Part shown: positions 46,018 through 57,069 of the stretch, piece by piece | How positions within the stretch are numbered: position 1 is the stretch's first letter | Layout of the letters: the number at the start of each line of letters is the position of its first letter | Notes under the pieces: model-generated | Seen by the model: only the letters and a program-made list of their open reading frames with translations | Database searches by the model: none | Told to the model about the DNA's origin: nothing | Position numbers and translations under genes: made by a program | Assembly (NCBI GenBank): GCA_022702545.1 | Contig: JAHRBC010000007.1 | Span: 372,001 to 436,000, forward strand | Direction of reading: 5' to 3' | Origin: Phycomyces nitens | Taxonomy: Eukaryota > Mucoromycota > Mucoromycetes > Mucorales > Phycomycetaceae | DNA: 64,000 bases

Positions 46018-47570
46018 GGTATGACAACCATGATCCTATTATTATTCTTTGAGATTTCATCCTCCACTCAACATGTATATCTTGGAGCTTGAGGTTTCTT
46101 TAATCAAACTTGGCATCATTTTTTCTCAAGATCTTGATCTACTTTATAAGGCACAACGTATATCATACTTATAATGTAACACTAGCTGCCATGAACATAT
46201 GAGAATATCTTGTCTACTTGACCTAAAGCACCTAAAACTAAACAAAACAAAACAAAAATGTTCTTTTCACTATTCAGAATAGGGTTAAAGCGCAATTATA
46301 CTCCGTTTTCTTCATGGAAACAAAATGCATTGTCATGACAACTAGAAAGCTTATTGTTGCCATGTATGATAATCGTTATCATGAATATTTATAATGACAA
46401 GGCAATCCCCATAACACCTAAACTATTTTCACATTCAAAAATAACAAGTATATTATTATCTATATAAAGAAGGTTTGTTCTATATATATTTGTATTCTGA
46501 TTGCATTCTACACTCATGTGTAATAGGTGACCAGACGGAATTTAATTTTTATTTTTTATTTTTGTAAAGAATTATATCATCATCTCTTTATTTTACAACA
46601 ATAAAGGGCTCCAAATGCACCAAAGCATATAGAATAACCTTGAGATCAAAAGACAATGTAGATCTGTATTGATGATAAATAACAATAACAACATTTGGTT
46701 CCACCATCGCTTTGTGCCAGATACTTTCTTGTCTTTATTTGGTATCCTAGTTACCAAAATGTTAAACGGTGTCTATTGAATCACCATTTGTTCATTTGAT
46801 TTACTTGATTTTGATCAAACCTGACATGGCTTGTACCCAAGAAAAAAAAAAGGCTAATGTTTTTAGCAGGATCGAGATTTGGACTTTGTAGACCATAAAA
46901 AAAAAACAAGCATGGTTACAAGGCAACCCATATTATCTCACAATGTAGGATTAGCACCGATATGGAATAGTGCACCATCTTCTTGGAACAGAAACTACCG
47001 GTTGACATTTGGCAATTGTTTGCGCCAAGTAATAAAGTTTCTGGCCAAACAATCCAAAGCATGAAAGAATTCTTGACACGTCTTGTAGCGCTAATTATTA
47101 ATAATATTGACACATATGAAAAGACAGCAAGTATCAATTGATTTACTTTCTAGCTGTTCTTGTTCATACAGAATTTCAGACTGTTTAGCATGTGTCTCTC
47201 TATGTTGGATATTGCGTGTCTGGTGTGGCATTAGAAAAAAAGTATACTTGTGATTTGACAAATCTACTCCAACAAAAAGCCATGTATATACTAATCTTTG
47301 ATATCAATTTACATTTGATCTGAATGTTTTTTTTTCGTAAGAACTTTATGCCAAATATTGATTAGCTTTGTAATGTCCATGATTATTCCTAGACATAGCA
47401 AAAAGGGGGTCCTGAGGTGAGCATTATCATCAAGAGCTACATGTCGTTACAAGGTAGATCTTGGTGACATACAGCTTGAATGTTAAAAACATATTGAATA
47501 GGTGTACATCTTCTTTGTATATTGGAATTACCTGATATTATTATTATTTTCTCTCATCCTATTCTAGCAG

Positions 47571-47660
47571 GATGGCTCAGTAGGTTTATGTAGAGTAAAA
47601 TACGATAATGTCTATTCAAAAAATAAATAAATTTATTAAAGTTTGAATCCCTCCGGTAAT
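47571..47660 (+). ncRNA. tRNA-like sequence with box A and degenerate box B (tRNA pseudogene or SINE fragment)
   Basis: TGGCTCAGTAG at 47573-47583 fits the Pol III box A consensus TRGYNNARNNG at every position. GTTTGAATC at 47641-47649 resembles box B but carries T at the invariant C. About 57 AT-rich bases separate them, and I cannot fold clear anticodon or acceptor stems. It is most likely a decayed tRNA or a tRNA-derived SINE. Confidence 0.3.
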
Positions 47661-49806
47661 TTATTACACAAGAGTTGAACATCGAATGTGTGATTTCTTT
47701 AATAGACACTGTTTCAACATCAAATTGCTGTTTATAATTGTATAGCTCAATATAACCGACATGGCCAACATGGGCCGTATCCTTATTCTTTTATTTGTTC
47801 AAGTGTGGGATCAAACGACAGCAATAGTTACCAAGCCAAAGCATGTTGTACAAGGCGATAAAAGGATTGTTCGTGTATATTCCCAATGTTCTCTTGTCAA
47901 TCTACCCAGCTAGAAAAATCCCTATATCAACGTAGGTTAAAAACGATATCCTCCCAAAAAGCATAGAGTTTGCTGTGTTTCTTTGCTATGATCGAGAATG
48001 ATACGAGATTGTTGACAATTGTTGCAAAATGCTAGTCGTACAATACAAGTGGTTTGAACTTTGGCATGTTGAAGCTGCTATTGTATTTTACCGTATACTG
48101 TGTCCTAGGCTGATCCTAAAATAGAGTATTGAAAGTATAATACAGATCATGATTGACACTATTTGAAAGAGTATAAATTTGAGATATTCACAGTAGCTTT
48201 GTGGATTAAATGAAATGAAAACCACATGGCTTTATCATAAGCTTTTTATACCTTATTTATTGCTTCGTTTGTTCCACTGGTGGCGATCATATATACATTG
48301 TACCTTGACTTTAATCCATATTACTTTTTTATTCCCATCGTTTCTATTTAGTGTAACGACATTAAATGTTACGATTTTCTTCAAGGATTCTTGTGTATCG
48401 ATTACAAAGGGTGCCTGACTTGTAGATATTCTCAGAACAATTATGTGTATATACACAATATTTCCCTGTAACCAAGCAGGCCTCAGGACAAGAGTTATAT
48501 CTTACCCTTTTACTTTATTCTCGGGATACATTTTTTTTGGAATAGTAGGACAAATTATCATCGGTAATTAAACGTACTCGATTGCCCCCCCTTTTATATT
48601 TATATATATATTTTGTTTTTGGCATAGATCAAATGGTCCAGGCACACAAATCCCATTTAAGAAGACAATAGTCAATCTATAATACCAATAATAAATAGAT
48701 TATGGATATTTTTATATTAACTTTAAAAGCATATCTATTCTCTTGGGAACAATTGATTATCAAAATAATAATATTAATAACAAGATTTTTCTTTTAAAAA
48801 AAAATGGGTATTTTATACAAAAAGTTTGCTGTATGTTGGCATTTCTGGTTGAATTTCATAAAATTGCAAATTATTATCATTGTGATTATGCCACAATATA
48901 CCCCATTTTTCGAGTTGAACAATTATAGACTGATGAAAGCAATAAGGTGTCTATATATTATTAATTGGACTACTACTGAAAGTCATGGTACAGCAAATAC
49001 CCATCATTCTAAAGTATGAAATTCATAACCATTTGAAATTTCAGGTCCCCTTGTTTCGGTCAATATTTCAATACTTTCTGATCAAGCCTAGAGCTATTTT
49101 GATTAAATGTAAACACATTAAAAGATGCCATGTAAGGGTTCTTATGTATGCGTATCATCATACCAGACCTTGGGATCTACTGTTCAAGAGAATTGCAATA
49201 GACCGACTATCATGTGCACAGTAATTATTCCACATTTCTTTTTTTTTTAATATTACAAAATATACTATATTATTCGACAATAAAAAAAAGAGACAATTCT
49301 TTTATTACACTATACTTGTTAAAGCCAAGACGGCTTAGATCTCGGGCAGTTGATTTTTATAGAATTGGCCTGCTGGTGGTTGTGATATTCGGTGCTCTGA
49401 TAAAAGATAATACATTGGTATTTCTGGAAATTACACTCATACACACACACATAATAAAAAAGGGGGGTTGTGATTTTGTTTCAAATTTACTGTAATTTAT
49501 TGAAACTTTGATACAAATAATCGACCTCTACCCTTTGCTTTGATATTAACCATAATATTCCTTTTATACATCAGTTGATCTATTTAATAGACCTCAACCA
49601 AGGCTGATACTCTGGCTGAATCCATAAAAGTACTAGTAAAGTTTGATGGTATTCAAGTGTACATTTTCTAAATAGACCCAAAGATTAGCCATGGACCATG
49701 GACATTTGTGACTCTGGCTGTTATGGGCCAAGTGAAATATTCATCTCCCGATTTGCTTTGGTATCTCTTGTGGGCTGCCAGACTTATTTATTTATTTATA
49801 TATATA

Positions 49807-50877
49807 ATGACATCTCGATTCGTTCCAAGATCTTCATTTCTTTATGATCGTGTAATCAACTGGTTCCCTGGCCACATGGCAAAGGGTCTTCGAATGATCT
49901 CTGAAAAACTCAATTCAGTCGATCTTATTGTCGAGGTCCGCGATGCCAGAATTCCTCTCTCGTCTGTCAATCCAAACTTTGAAAAGGTTGTCGGTCGTAA
50001 ACCTCGATTGATCGTCTACAACAAACACGATCTCGCACACCCAGACACAAAAGATATCATTACAAAGGCGTTTGCACGCAATGCACCTCATACTCCTGTA
50101 ATTTTTACAAGCTGCCTCAAAGACATGAACATTCGAGCGATCCTCAATCAGGCCGCTCTATTGGCAGATCCTATCCCTCAGGTCACCTTGATGATCGTTG
50201 GGATGCCAAATGTCGGAAAGTCTTCGCTAATCAACTCCTTACGGCGAGTAGGTGTAGGCAAAGGAAAGGCTGCCCAGACAGGGGCCCAGCCAGGCGTGAC
50301 GCGCACGTTGGTTGGTACAGTCAAGGTTCTCGAGGATCCAACTGTATACCTGATCGACACTCCCGGTGTTATGGTACCACACATTGCTGATCCTGTCCGG
50401 AGTCTAAAGGTTGCCCTGACTGGTGGAATTCGCGATCATCTTTCGGACGAGCAGATTATGGCTGATTATCTATTGTATCGGTTGAATGAAAAGGGGGCAT
50501 ATGGATATTCGACCTGGTTCAGACTGCCAGACGAACAGCCGACAAACAATGTAGATGTGCTGCTAGAATCTGTTGCAAAACGTATTGGGGCAGTGGTCAA
50601 AGGAGGAGAGTACGAATACACAATGGCAGCAAAGTTTTTTTTGAAGCACTATCGAATGGGAAAACTGGGCCAATTTACACTGGACGACATCAGCCCTGAA
50701 GGACTAGAGAAATTCTTTGAGCGGGTAAAGATGTATGGCAGCGAAGGAAAGACAGCAGACGATGGAGTTAGTCGACGTCAGGAAAAAAAGATGGTGAAAT
50801 TGGCTGCAAGAAAAGAGGCCCAGAGGATCTTTAAACTAGAGGGAGGAAGTAGACGCAATCCAGATTCGTTTGCTTAG
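49807..50877 (+). CDS. MTG1: Mitochondrial ribosome-associated GTPase MTG1 (YlqF/RbgA family)
   Basis: A single exon of 356 residues from the ATG at 49807. The in-frame ATG at 49708 would add a hydrophobic, low-complexity stretch and is less likely. It is a circularly permuted GTPase: G4 NKHD (about 72-75) comes before the P-loop GMPNVGKSS (about 131-139), switch I Thr in GVTRT and G3 DTPG. FPGHMAKGLRMI, near residue 18, is the MTG1/RbgA hallmark, and VEVRDARIP follows. The C-terminal YlqF-type helical domain includes LDDIS and RRQEKKMVKLA. The family acts in the last steps of large mitochondrial ribosomal subunit assembly at the inner membrane. The N-terminus is Arg/Ser-rich, consistent with import. 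It is the only intronless gene here apart from the transcription factor. Confidence 0.93.
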   Translation: MTSRFVPRSSFLYDRVINWFPGHMAKGLRMISEKLNSVDLIVEVRDARIPLSSVNPNFEKVVGRKPRLIVYNKHDLAHPDTKDIITKAFARNAPHTPVIFTSCLKDMNIRAILNQAALLADPIPQVTLMIVGMPNVGKSSLINSLRRVGVGKGKAAQTGAQPGVTRTLVGTVKVLEDPTVYLIDTPGVMVPHIADPVRSLKVALTGGIRDHLSDEQIMADYLLYRLNEKGAYGYSTWFRLPDEQPTNNVDVLLESVAKRIGAVVKGGEYEYTMAAKFFLKHYRMGKLGQFTLDDISPEGLEKFFERVKMYGSEGKTADDGVSRRQEKKMVKLAARKEAQRIFKLEGGSRRNPDSFA

Positions 50878-51335
50878 CTTAGCGGTTGGATTAGACTGGC
50901 AGATTTGATTTGATGTGATTGTAATGTCTGTGATTTGTATAATTGTTAATAGACAGACCCTTTTGGACTATAAAATAAGCACCTTTTTCTCTCTCTACAA
51001 TGTGCACTATAGTTATAGTATGGCTACTCCCTCAGACCCTAGAGGTGGTCTGTTTGGGACACTATTCATGTGTCCAAGAGGCCATAATAGAATTCCCACA
51101 AAGCGTCTTTATCCCAATAAAAGCCTTGAAATTCTTGTCAGATTATCTTGACCCTTTATTTAGTCCAACTTTATCAAGCTACCAAGTGATTATATAAGTA
51201 TATATTTATATTTATGCCCCTTGTTTTATTCAGACTCCATATTCATTTTTATGAATAAAATAAAATAAAATACATTTATAAAATGCATTTATAAAATGAA
51301 AGGCTACCGAGAATTCCTTTCGCTTTTACCCTACA
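50878..51335. other. Spacer between MTG1 and TBC genes
   Basis: 458 bases; the plus-strand frame at 50915-51151 has no domain features. Likely 3' flank and promoter only. Confidence 0.55.
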
Positions 51336-53361
51336 ATGACCGGCATCTTTAAAGACCACCCCAACATGCATCCCCACCAAATCTTCCAAAAGGAATTCGA
51401 CAGGCTCTCTCTCTCTGCCAGCACAATCGTCAAAAGGCGTACTTCAGACGGTGACAAGACAAGGCCCACTGCCGCCACTGCCAAATTATTGTCTACAAAA
51501 CCATTACCATACCTATCCCATAGTCTGACGGCCACAAAACCACACCCTAGTCTACCTGAACCAACCTTGAGATATAGCCCTGAGATTTTGTCTGGTACAA
51601 ATCATTACAAGCACAATAACCTGCCCTTTAAGCCTGTTGCAAGTTTCAAAAAGACCCGTTCGGGTTCCACAGCCTCTCTTCAATCCGAGCATTCATACTC
51701 CTCTCACCCCTGGAGACTCGAAACCTTTGTGAATGGCGAGTTTAAAGAGACCTCTAAAGATGATGAATGTCGCAATTCTGCAATGGCAAACATAAAAAGG
51801 CAAATTATCTATTTTTTCTTAATTATTTAATTATACAAATATTTTTAATAATTTCTGTTTTTAGAGATATTTACGGATTCAAATTACCGACCCAGTGGGT
51901 AAATCACCAGCACTTGGATCAGTTTAATGCTTATTACCAGCCTATTCTTGACCGCCAAGAACAACGTTGGAAGGCATTTTTGACAGAGCAACAAGACACT
52001 GAATGGCCATTATTTGGTTCAAAACGCAAGTAAAATTCCTTTTATGTGTGTATTGGCATTCTCCTTAATCAAAGCCAAGAGGTATATTATTGGATGACAT
52101 GGCTGATTTATAATCTCTCTAGTCAAAAGATATACACGCAGAGGTATTCCGAGGAGTTTGAGAGGAAAGGTAAGGTATGGCAATAGTGGCCTTGCATGTA
52201 TTTATTTTTATATATAAAAAGGCATGGTTGATCTACAGTGGAGCCAAGACAAAGATGGAGAATAATCCCCTGTTGTTTGATTCCCTGCTAAAGACAGCGA
52301 TTTCAATGGGAGAACACAACGAATATGCTGAAATCATTCACCGTGGTAAGATTGAATACAAGCCTCCCCCTTTTTTTATATATAAAAAAGAAGAAGAAGA
52401 AGAAGAAGTTGATTCTTATGATCATGCTAGAGTAGATCTACACCGTACATTTCCTGACAATCATCAGTTTCAATGTGATGTATCTAGTACGGATGGCTCG
52501 GCTGTCATGATGCCAGAAAGCAATCCTACCCTAATGGCCCTAGAACGAGTATTACTGGCCTATAGCATCTATTCACCCCAAGTAGGCTACTGCCAATCGC
52601 TCAATTATATAGTCGGCTTCTTTTTACTGTTTATGGAAACAGAAGAAGAGGCATTCTGGATGCTGGTCGTCACTGTACATGACTATTTCCCAGAGAACAT
52701 GTATGATGTTACGATGGAAGGAGCCAATATAGACCAGACTGTCCTGATGCTGATGATCTATGAGAGGCTTCCTTGTGTATGGAACAAGATTGCAAATGGA
52801 AAGTCTTTCTGGGAATGTGAACGGGCCGATTGCTTACCACCTGTTACCTTGGTTACTGGCCACTGGTTCCTTACCTTGTTCATCAATATCCTTCCGGTCG
52901 AGGTAAGAATTGGTGACCAAATATTCCTTGTTGATTTCTAAAAAAGAAAATCCTAGACTGTGCTTCGTATTTGGGATTGCTTCTTCATGTAAGTTTGGTT
53001 TATTAGCAATTCAATATTAATAATTAATAATTAATATTTTAGTGAGGGCCACAACGTCATGTTCAAGGTTGCTTTGGCAATTTTCAAGCTCAATGAACAC
53101 AACATAGGGGATCTTGAAGATCCTGTAGATGTCTTTAGGATTCTCCAGAATATGCCACGCCGTTTGATCGATTGCCATAGGTTGATGGAGGTAAGGATTT
53201 GATTGGCCATGAAATGTGTCTTACGATGATTATAGTACGTGTTCAATCCCTCGAGTATCTCGGCAGGGATCTGTTCAAAGGATATCCAGTCTAAACGGAA
53301 CCTATTTCGAGAACAACGCAAACAAAGACGCGTTTCTGCCACTCGTAATAAACATGCATAA
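51336..53361 (+). CDS. TBC-domain Rab GTPase-activating protein
   Basis: Seven exons: 51336-51799, 51865-52029, 52130-52169, 52222-52902, 52957-52988, 53043-53190 and 53236-53361, giving 551 residues. A disordered Ser/Thr/Pro-rich N-terminus of about 150 residues precedes the TBC domain (about 215-500). The acceptor at 52129 restores the TBC entry motif RRGIPRSLRGKAWLIYSGA. HRTFPDN supplies the family's catalytic Arg finger position (R in RTFP), GYCQSLNYIVGF the Gln finger (YCQ), and VLRIWDCFFIEGH the conserved WD block. These proteins stimulate GTP hydrolysis by Rabs in vesicle traffic. The first intron (51800-51864) needs a GC donor. Inside exon four, 52346-52390 looks like an intron whose 45 nt keep the frame, so two isoforms are possible. 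It converges on the TLC gene. Confidence 0.9.
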
Positions 53362-53508
53362 GATATAAATTATTAGTATTGTTTTATATAATGTATTTTA
53401 TATTTTTATATAAATTTAAATTTAAATTTTTTTTTCAAAAAGAGAGAGAATATATATTTCAAGTAAGAATCAAAAGAGGGTATCACAATAAATCCAAAAA
53501 AAAAGTCT

Positions 53509-54612
53509 TCAAGAGTGCTTGGTCAATGCTCCAGAAAATCTCTTGCGCAGCATCTTGACCATCAAACCAAACCAGTACACATTAAGGCCCATTGTTACAA
53601 AGTCTGCAATACCATAAACAAGCCATACTACCAACAACAACAACAAAAAAGACACAGTCGTTAGGATCGCCAATCGACCAAGAATAACAATAACACTTAC
53701 ATCTCAAGGGAACAATGTCTCTCACAGCATAAATATCCACTACAGAAACGTTAGCACAAACTAGTGGTCATACAAATGACTTACTCAAGAACTTTGCAGA
53801 CATGTAGAATCCAAACACGATACGTGCACCAAAGAATGTACCCAACAACACAATACCATTGACCAACTGGAGTTTGCTCCCGGTCCAGCCGAGTTTATCC
53901 TACAGCGTTCGAATGCCAATTAGCACCTGAGATATGATTATTTAGAATAAATCTTACCATGAACCAGTTGAAGTTTAAAAATATGGTACTCAGTTCGTAC
54001 ATGAGAAAGATTGCACCATAGTAATTGACAAAAGGATACTAAGCCAGGATTAGTCATGAATTATATAGGTCTTGGAGACTTACGAATGAAAAGATAAAGA
54101 CTGAGAACGATGCAATTCCATGGATCACCATTGTGATTCCCTGGTCTTTGTAGAAATAGAGAGCCGTAAAGGTATCCCACAAAAAGTACCTAGAAGAATG
54201 TCTAAATACATGTTTTGGTTGTCCAACAAGACACTTACCCACAAGACACCGAGTAGATGTCTGCTGCCCAGGGTACATATCCAAATACTCGGTCATTACT
54301 TAATGTGTCGTCTGCCATGATAAAAAAAGATCCAGTAACTACGATGAGACAATGGACCGTAGAGACTACATGGACATGCCAATTTGGACCATTGTACTGT
54401 AATCACATTTATTAATATTTTTTTTCAGCCATTTATTATGATCAACTTACTCCTTTGAAGAACTGAAAGGTTTTTGGGAACAGGACCGGAGAGATGAGAC
54501 GAGAGATCTCATAGATGATGGTACAGATCACTGCTGAGAGCAAGACGATTTGCCAATGATTCTTGAGTGTGGAGAGTGACAAATAGTCACATAGTGCATA
54601 AAAGTAATCCAT
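53509..54612 (-). CDS. TLC-domain (TRAM-LAG1-CLN8) multispanning membrane protein, TLCD4/TMEM56-like
   Basis: Seven exons: 54612-54451, 54396-54239, 54189-54084, 54038-53958, 53899-53785, 53739-53701 and 53627-53509, giving 259 residues. There are six or so membrane segments: WQIVLLSAVICTII, HVVSTVHCLIVVTGSFF, YFLWDTFTALYFY, MVIHGIASFSVFIFSF, YYGAIFLMYELSTIFLNFNW, and LVNGIVLLGTFFGARIVFGFY with a final NVYWFGLMVKML. VHCLIV, the H-G substitution of the usual HH pair (VIHGIAS) and the ELSTIFLNFNW block place it near TLCD4/TMEM56 rather than ceramide synthases, whose catalytic HH is absent. The family sits in ER or plasma membrane and affects lipid composition; the exact role is unknown. A basic tail (KMLRKRFSG) is cytosolic. 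Its tail is close to that of the convergent TBC gene. Confidence 0.82.
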
Positions 54613-57069
54613 CCAAGCTTATGGAAATTTTTTTAATAATAATAACAATAAAAAAAAATAACAGAAAATATGTATAAAATTCAAAATAAAATAAAATCAG
54701 GCACAAGAGGAAGAAGAAGAAGAGGTCGAGTATAATATAATCTGCATTAGATAAATAGGTCATCAAAGCCAAGTATATTTATACATATATAAATACCTTG
54801 AAAAAATATCCCCAAAACGGAGATCAAAATGGTTGCCTTGTGCTTGTGTGTTGTGACAGTCTGCCCGCTCCCAATCTGTATTATCGCATACGCAACATTT
54901 TTCACAAGTTACACATACTCTTACAACTCTCTCTCGTAAGAACATTTCATAAGCATCAGAGATTTTACCCAAAAACCAGGCAATCACATGAATCCATATA
55001 GTGTCTCGAGCAACAATTGTATGAGTTTTAAAATATAATCGGTCTTGTAAATATTAAAATTCGGGGTATTAAATTACAAACAATTTGTTTTAAAAAAAAC
55101 AAGAGACCCTCTCTACGCATCCAAAAAAATGCCAAAAATAGAAAAAATAACTGGTTTTGTATTACTACGGCGATTTGAATGCTTATCGTGTAACCTAGAT
55201 CAGCAATACATTTCAGAAAAAAATAAGTAAGCCTCAAAAATTGTATTCTCGTAAGTTGAAATTATTTCTAGATCAAAGACGATTCCTGTCTTGATTTCTC
55301 GACTATAAAATATTGCAAGGTCGATACACACACAAAAAAAAAGTACTCTGCAAAACTATGCCTGCTATTTCCAGAGATTAGACTAGGAAAAACTCAAGCG
55401 TTCTTTTTTGTTTTGTTTTGTTTTGTACGAGCCAGTTTATGTGTACCAAGCCAAAAAGTTTAATGATCTTTGGATCATAACCAATACAATTATTGAAAGG
55501 CGGTCTGTCACTAGAGATAAAGGAGAATTGGAGAGTATATTATACAGCTTGGATATTCAAATATCTAATTTCCACAAACAATCAAATAGTTTTTTTTTAT
55601 TACAAGCCTTTTACAATATTTTATTCCAAAGAGACAGCTGCAAATTTAGTCTACGATACATGTGGGCTGTATATAGTAAAAAGCTTCCTGTTAAAGATAA
55701 TTTACCTGTAATAATGTAAATATTCCTAAACAAACAAGTTGTGTACAATAGAGTGATTAGGGATTTTTGTTTGTTTGTTTTGCAAGGAAAAATATGGATC
55801 TGACATTCCATTTTCATGTTTGCAAAAAAGAAAAAAGAAAGATCGCCCTCGCATTTACTATAATACACGGTGTCATATGCCTCTACCTGGTACAAGAAGT
55901 AGTTGGCTTCGACAGCCGTTTGATCGTAAACCTAAACTCTTCTCATTAGGTTCAAGATTCCCACTATTATAACAAAAAAGGGCATTTTTCTCAACGTCAT
56001 TTCCCTATTAATAGAGTGCCTCTTGTATTGCAATGGGTTAGAGTTTGTAGCCTCTCAGACATGTCATGCTGTCCGTTGTATATAAATATGTGTATTTGAA
56101 AGTTACATAGACAGAAAAGTAGATTGAGTGTTGGCATTAGTTGGTGTGGGCTGAAAATAAGGGGAGGCTTGAAAGTGGTCTGGGAATTCTAGCCAAGGAG
56201 AGGTGGCACACATCAAATGGCCAGGGAATTTTATGCCAAGTTTATAATCTGACAGAATATGTAGTAGTAAAGGGATGGGTCTTTTAGGGTATACTGATAA
56301 AGATAATACAGTACCTATGAAAATTTTCCAAATGATACATGCATTATTTGACCTTGTAATTAGATCATCCATCCCCCCTTTTTCTTTCTTTCTTTCTTTT
56401 ATTGCACAAAAAGTGATACTTGTATTGATTGATTACCAAATACAATAAATAAAAGACATATAGTACCAAGTGTTTGATACTAACAATGGTAAAGAATCAA
56501 ATTTTAAAAAAAATGTACATTCTTCATCTTTTTTCTTTTTTGGTCCAAAGATAAACTCGATTATTTACAAAACTTTGAGCACTAGCTTTATAGAAAGCCA
56601 ATTTATTGGCAGAAAAACAATGGAACAGGAACAATTGGACCTCTTTTTAAAAAACAAGAGAATCTGGTTGGAAAAAAGGCTCTATTACATGTCTTGAACT
56701 ATGTAAACTATAGGCCAGATCCAAAACTGATTGTCTGGGTATTAAATACAATAGGAATTTGAAAAAGTAAAAAATGCGCTTCTTAAAAATTAGAATTCAC
56801 ATCCACTGATCTTTTTAATACCATCTCCAAATTGGTAACCATTCAATTCATTGGTTTCCCCCAATGATAGGGGTGAAGGAATTGTCGTGCTTAGACTACG
56901 GAGGGCGACGCAGAGTATATTGATTTGTACATAAGGTAAATATAAAATATACATTTATAAAATATAAAATACATCACATGTTCTTGAGATATTTTGTGTA
57001 TATATAAATTATAAGTTGATATATACATACATATATATATGTTTGTGTATTTAATGACAATGATCCCAT
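54613..57069. other. Intergenic spacer
   Basis: About 2.5 kb, AT-rich with AC/GT runs. Frames at 55408-55719 (+) and 56103-56372 (-) are not convincing. No gene is supported. Confidence 0.5.

Larger units (their letters stand above)
45686..49806. other. Large intergenic spacer
   Basis: About 4.1 kb, AT-rich. A 79-codon minus-strand frame at 45781-46017 (GEWIHERVPERVSFNGS) is fairly protein-like but has no partner exon or domain. A tRNA-like box A/B pair lies at 47571-47660 (listed). No supported gene otherwise. Confidence 0.5.

Noticed and set aside
52123..52174. Alternative TBC exon using the TCTAG acceptor at 52122 (reads NQKIYTQRYSEEFERKGK)
   Set aside because: The acceptor at 52129 gives the family motif RRGIPRSLRGK in the correct frame, so the other reading is wrong.
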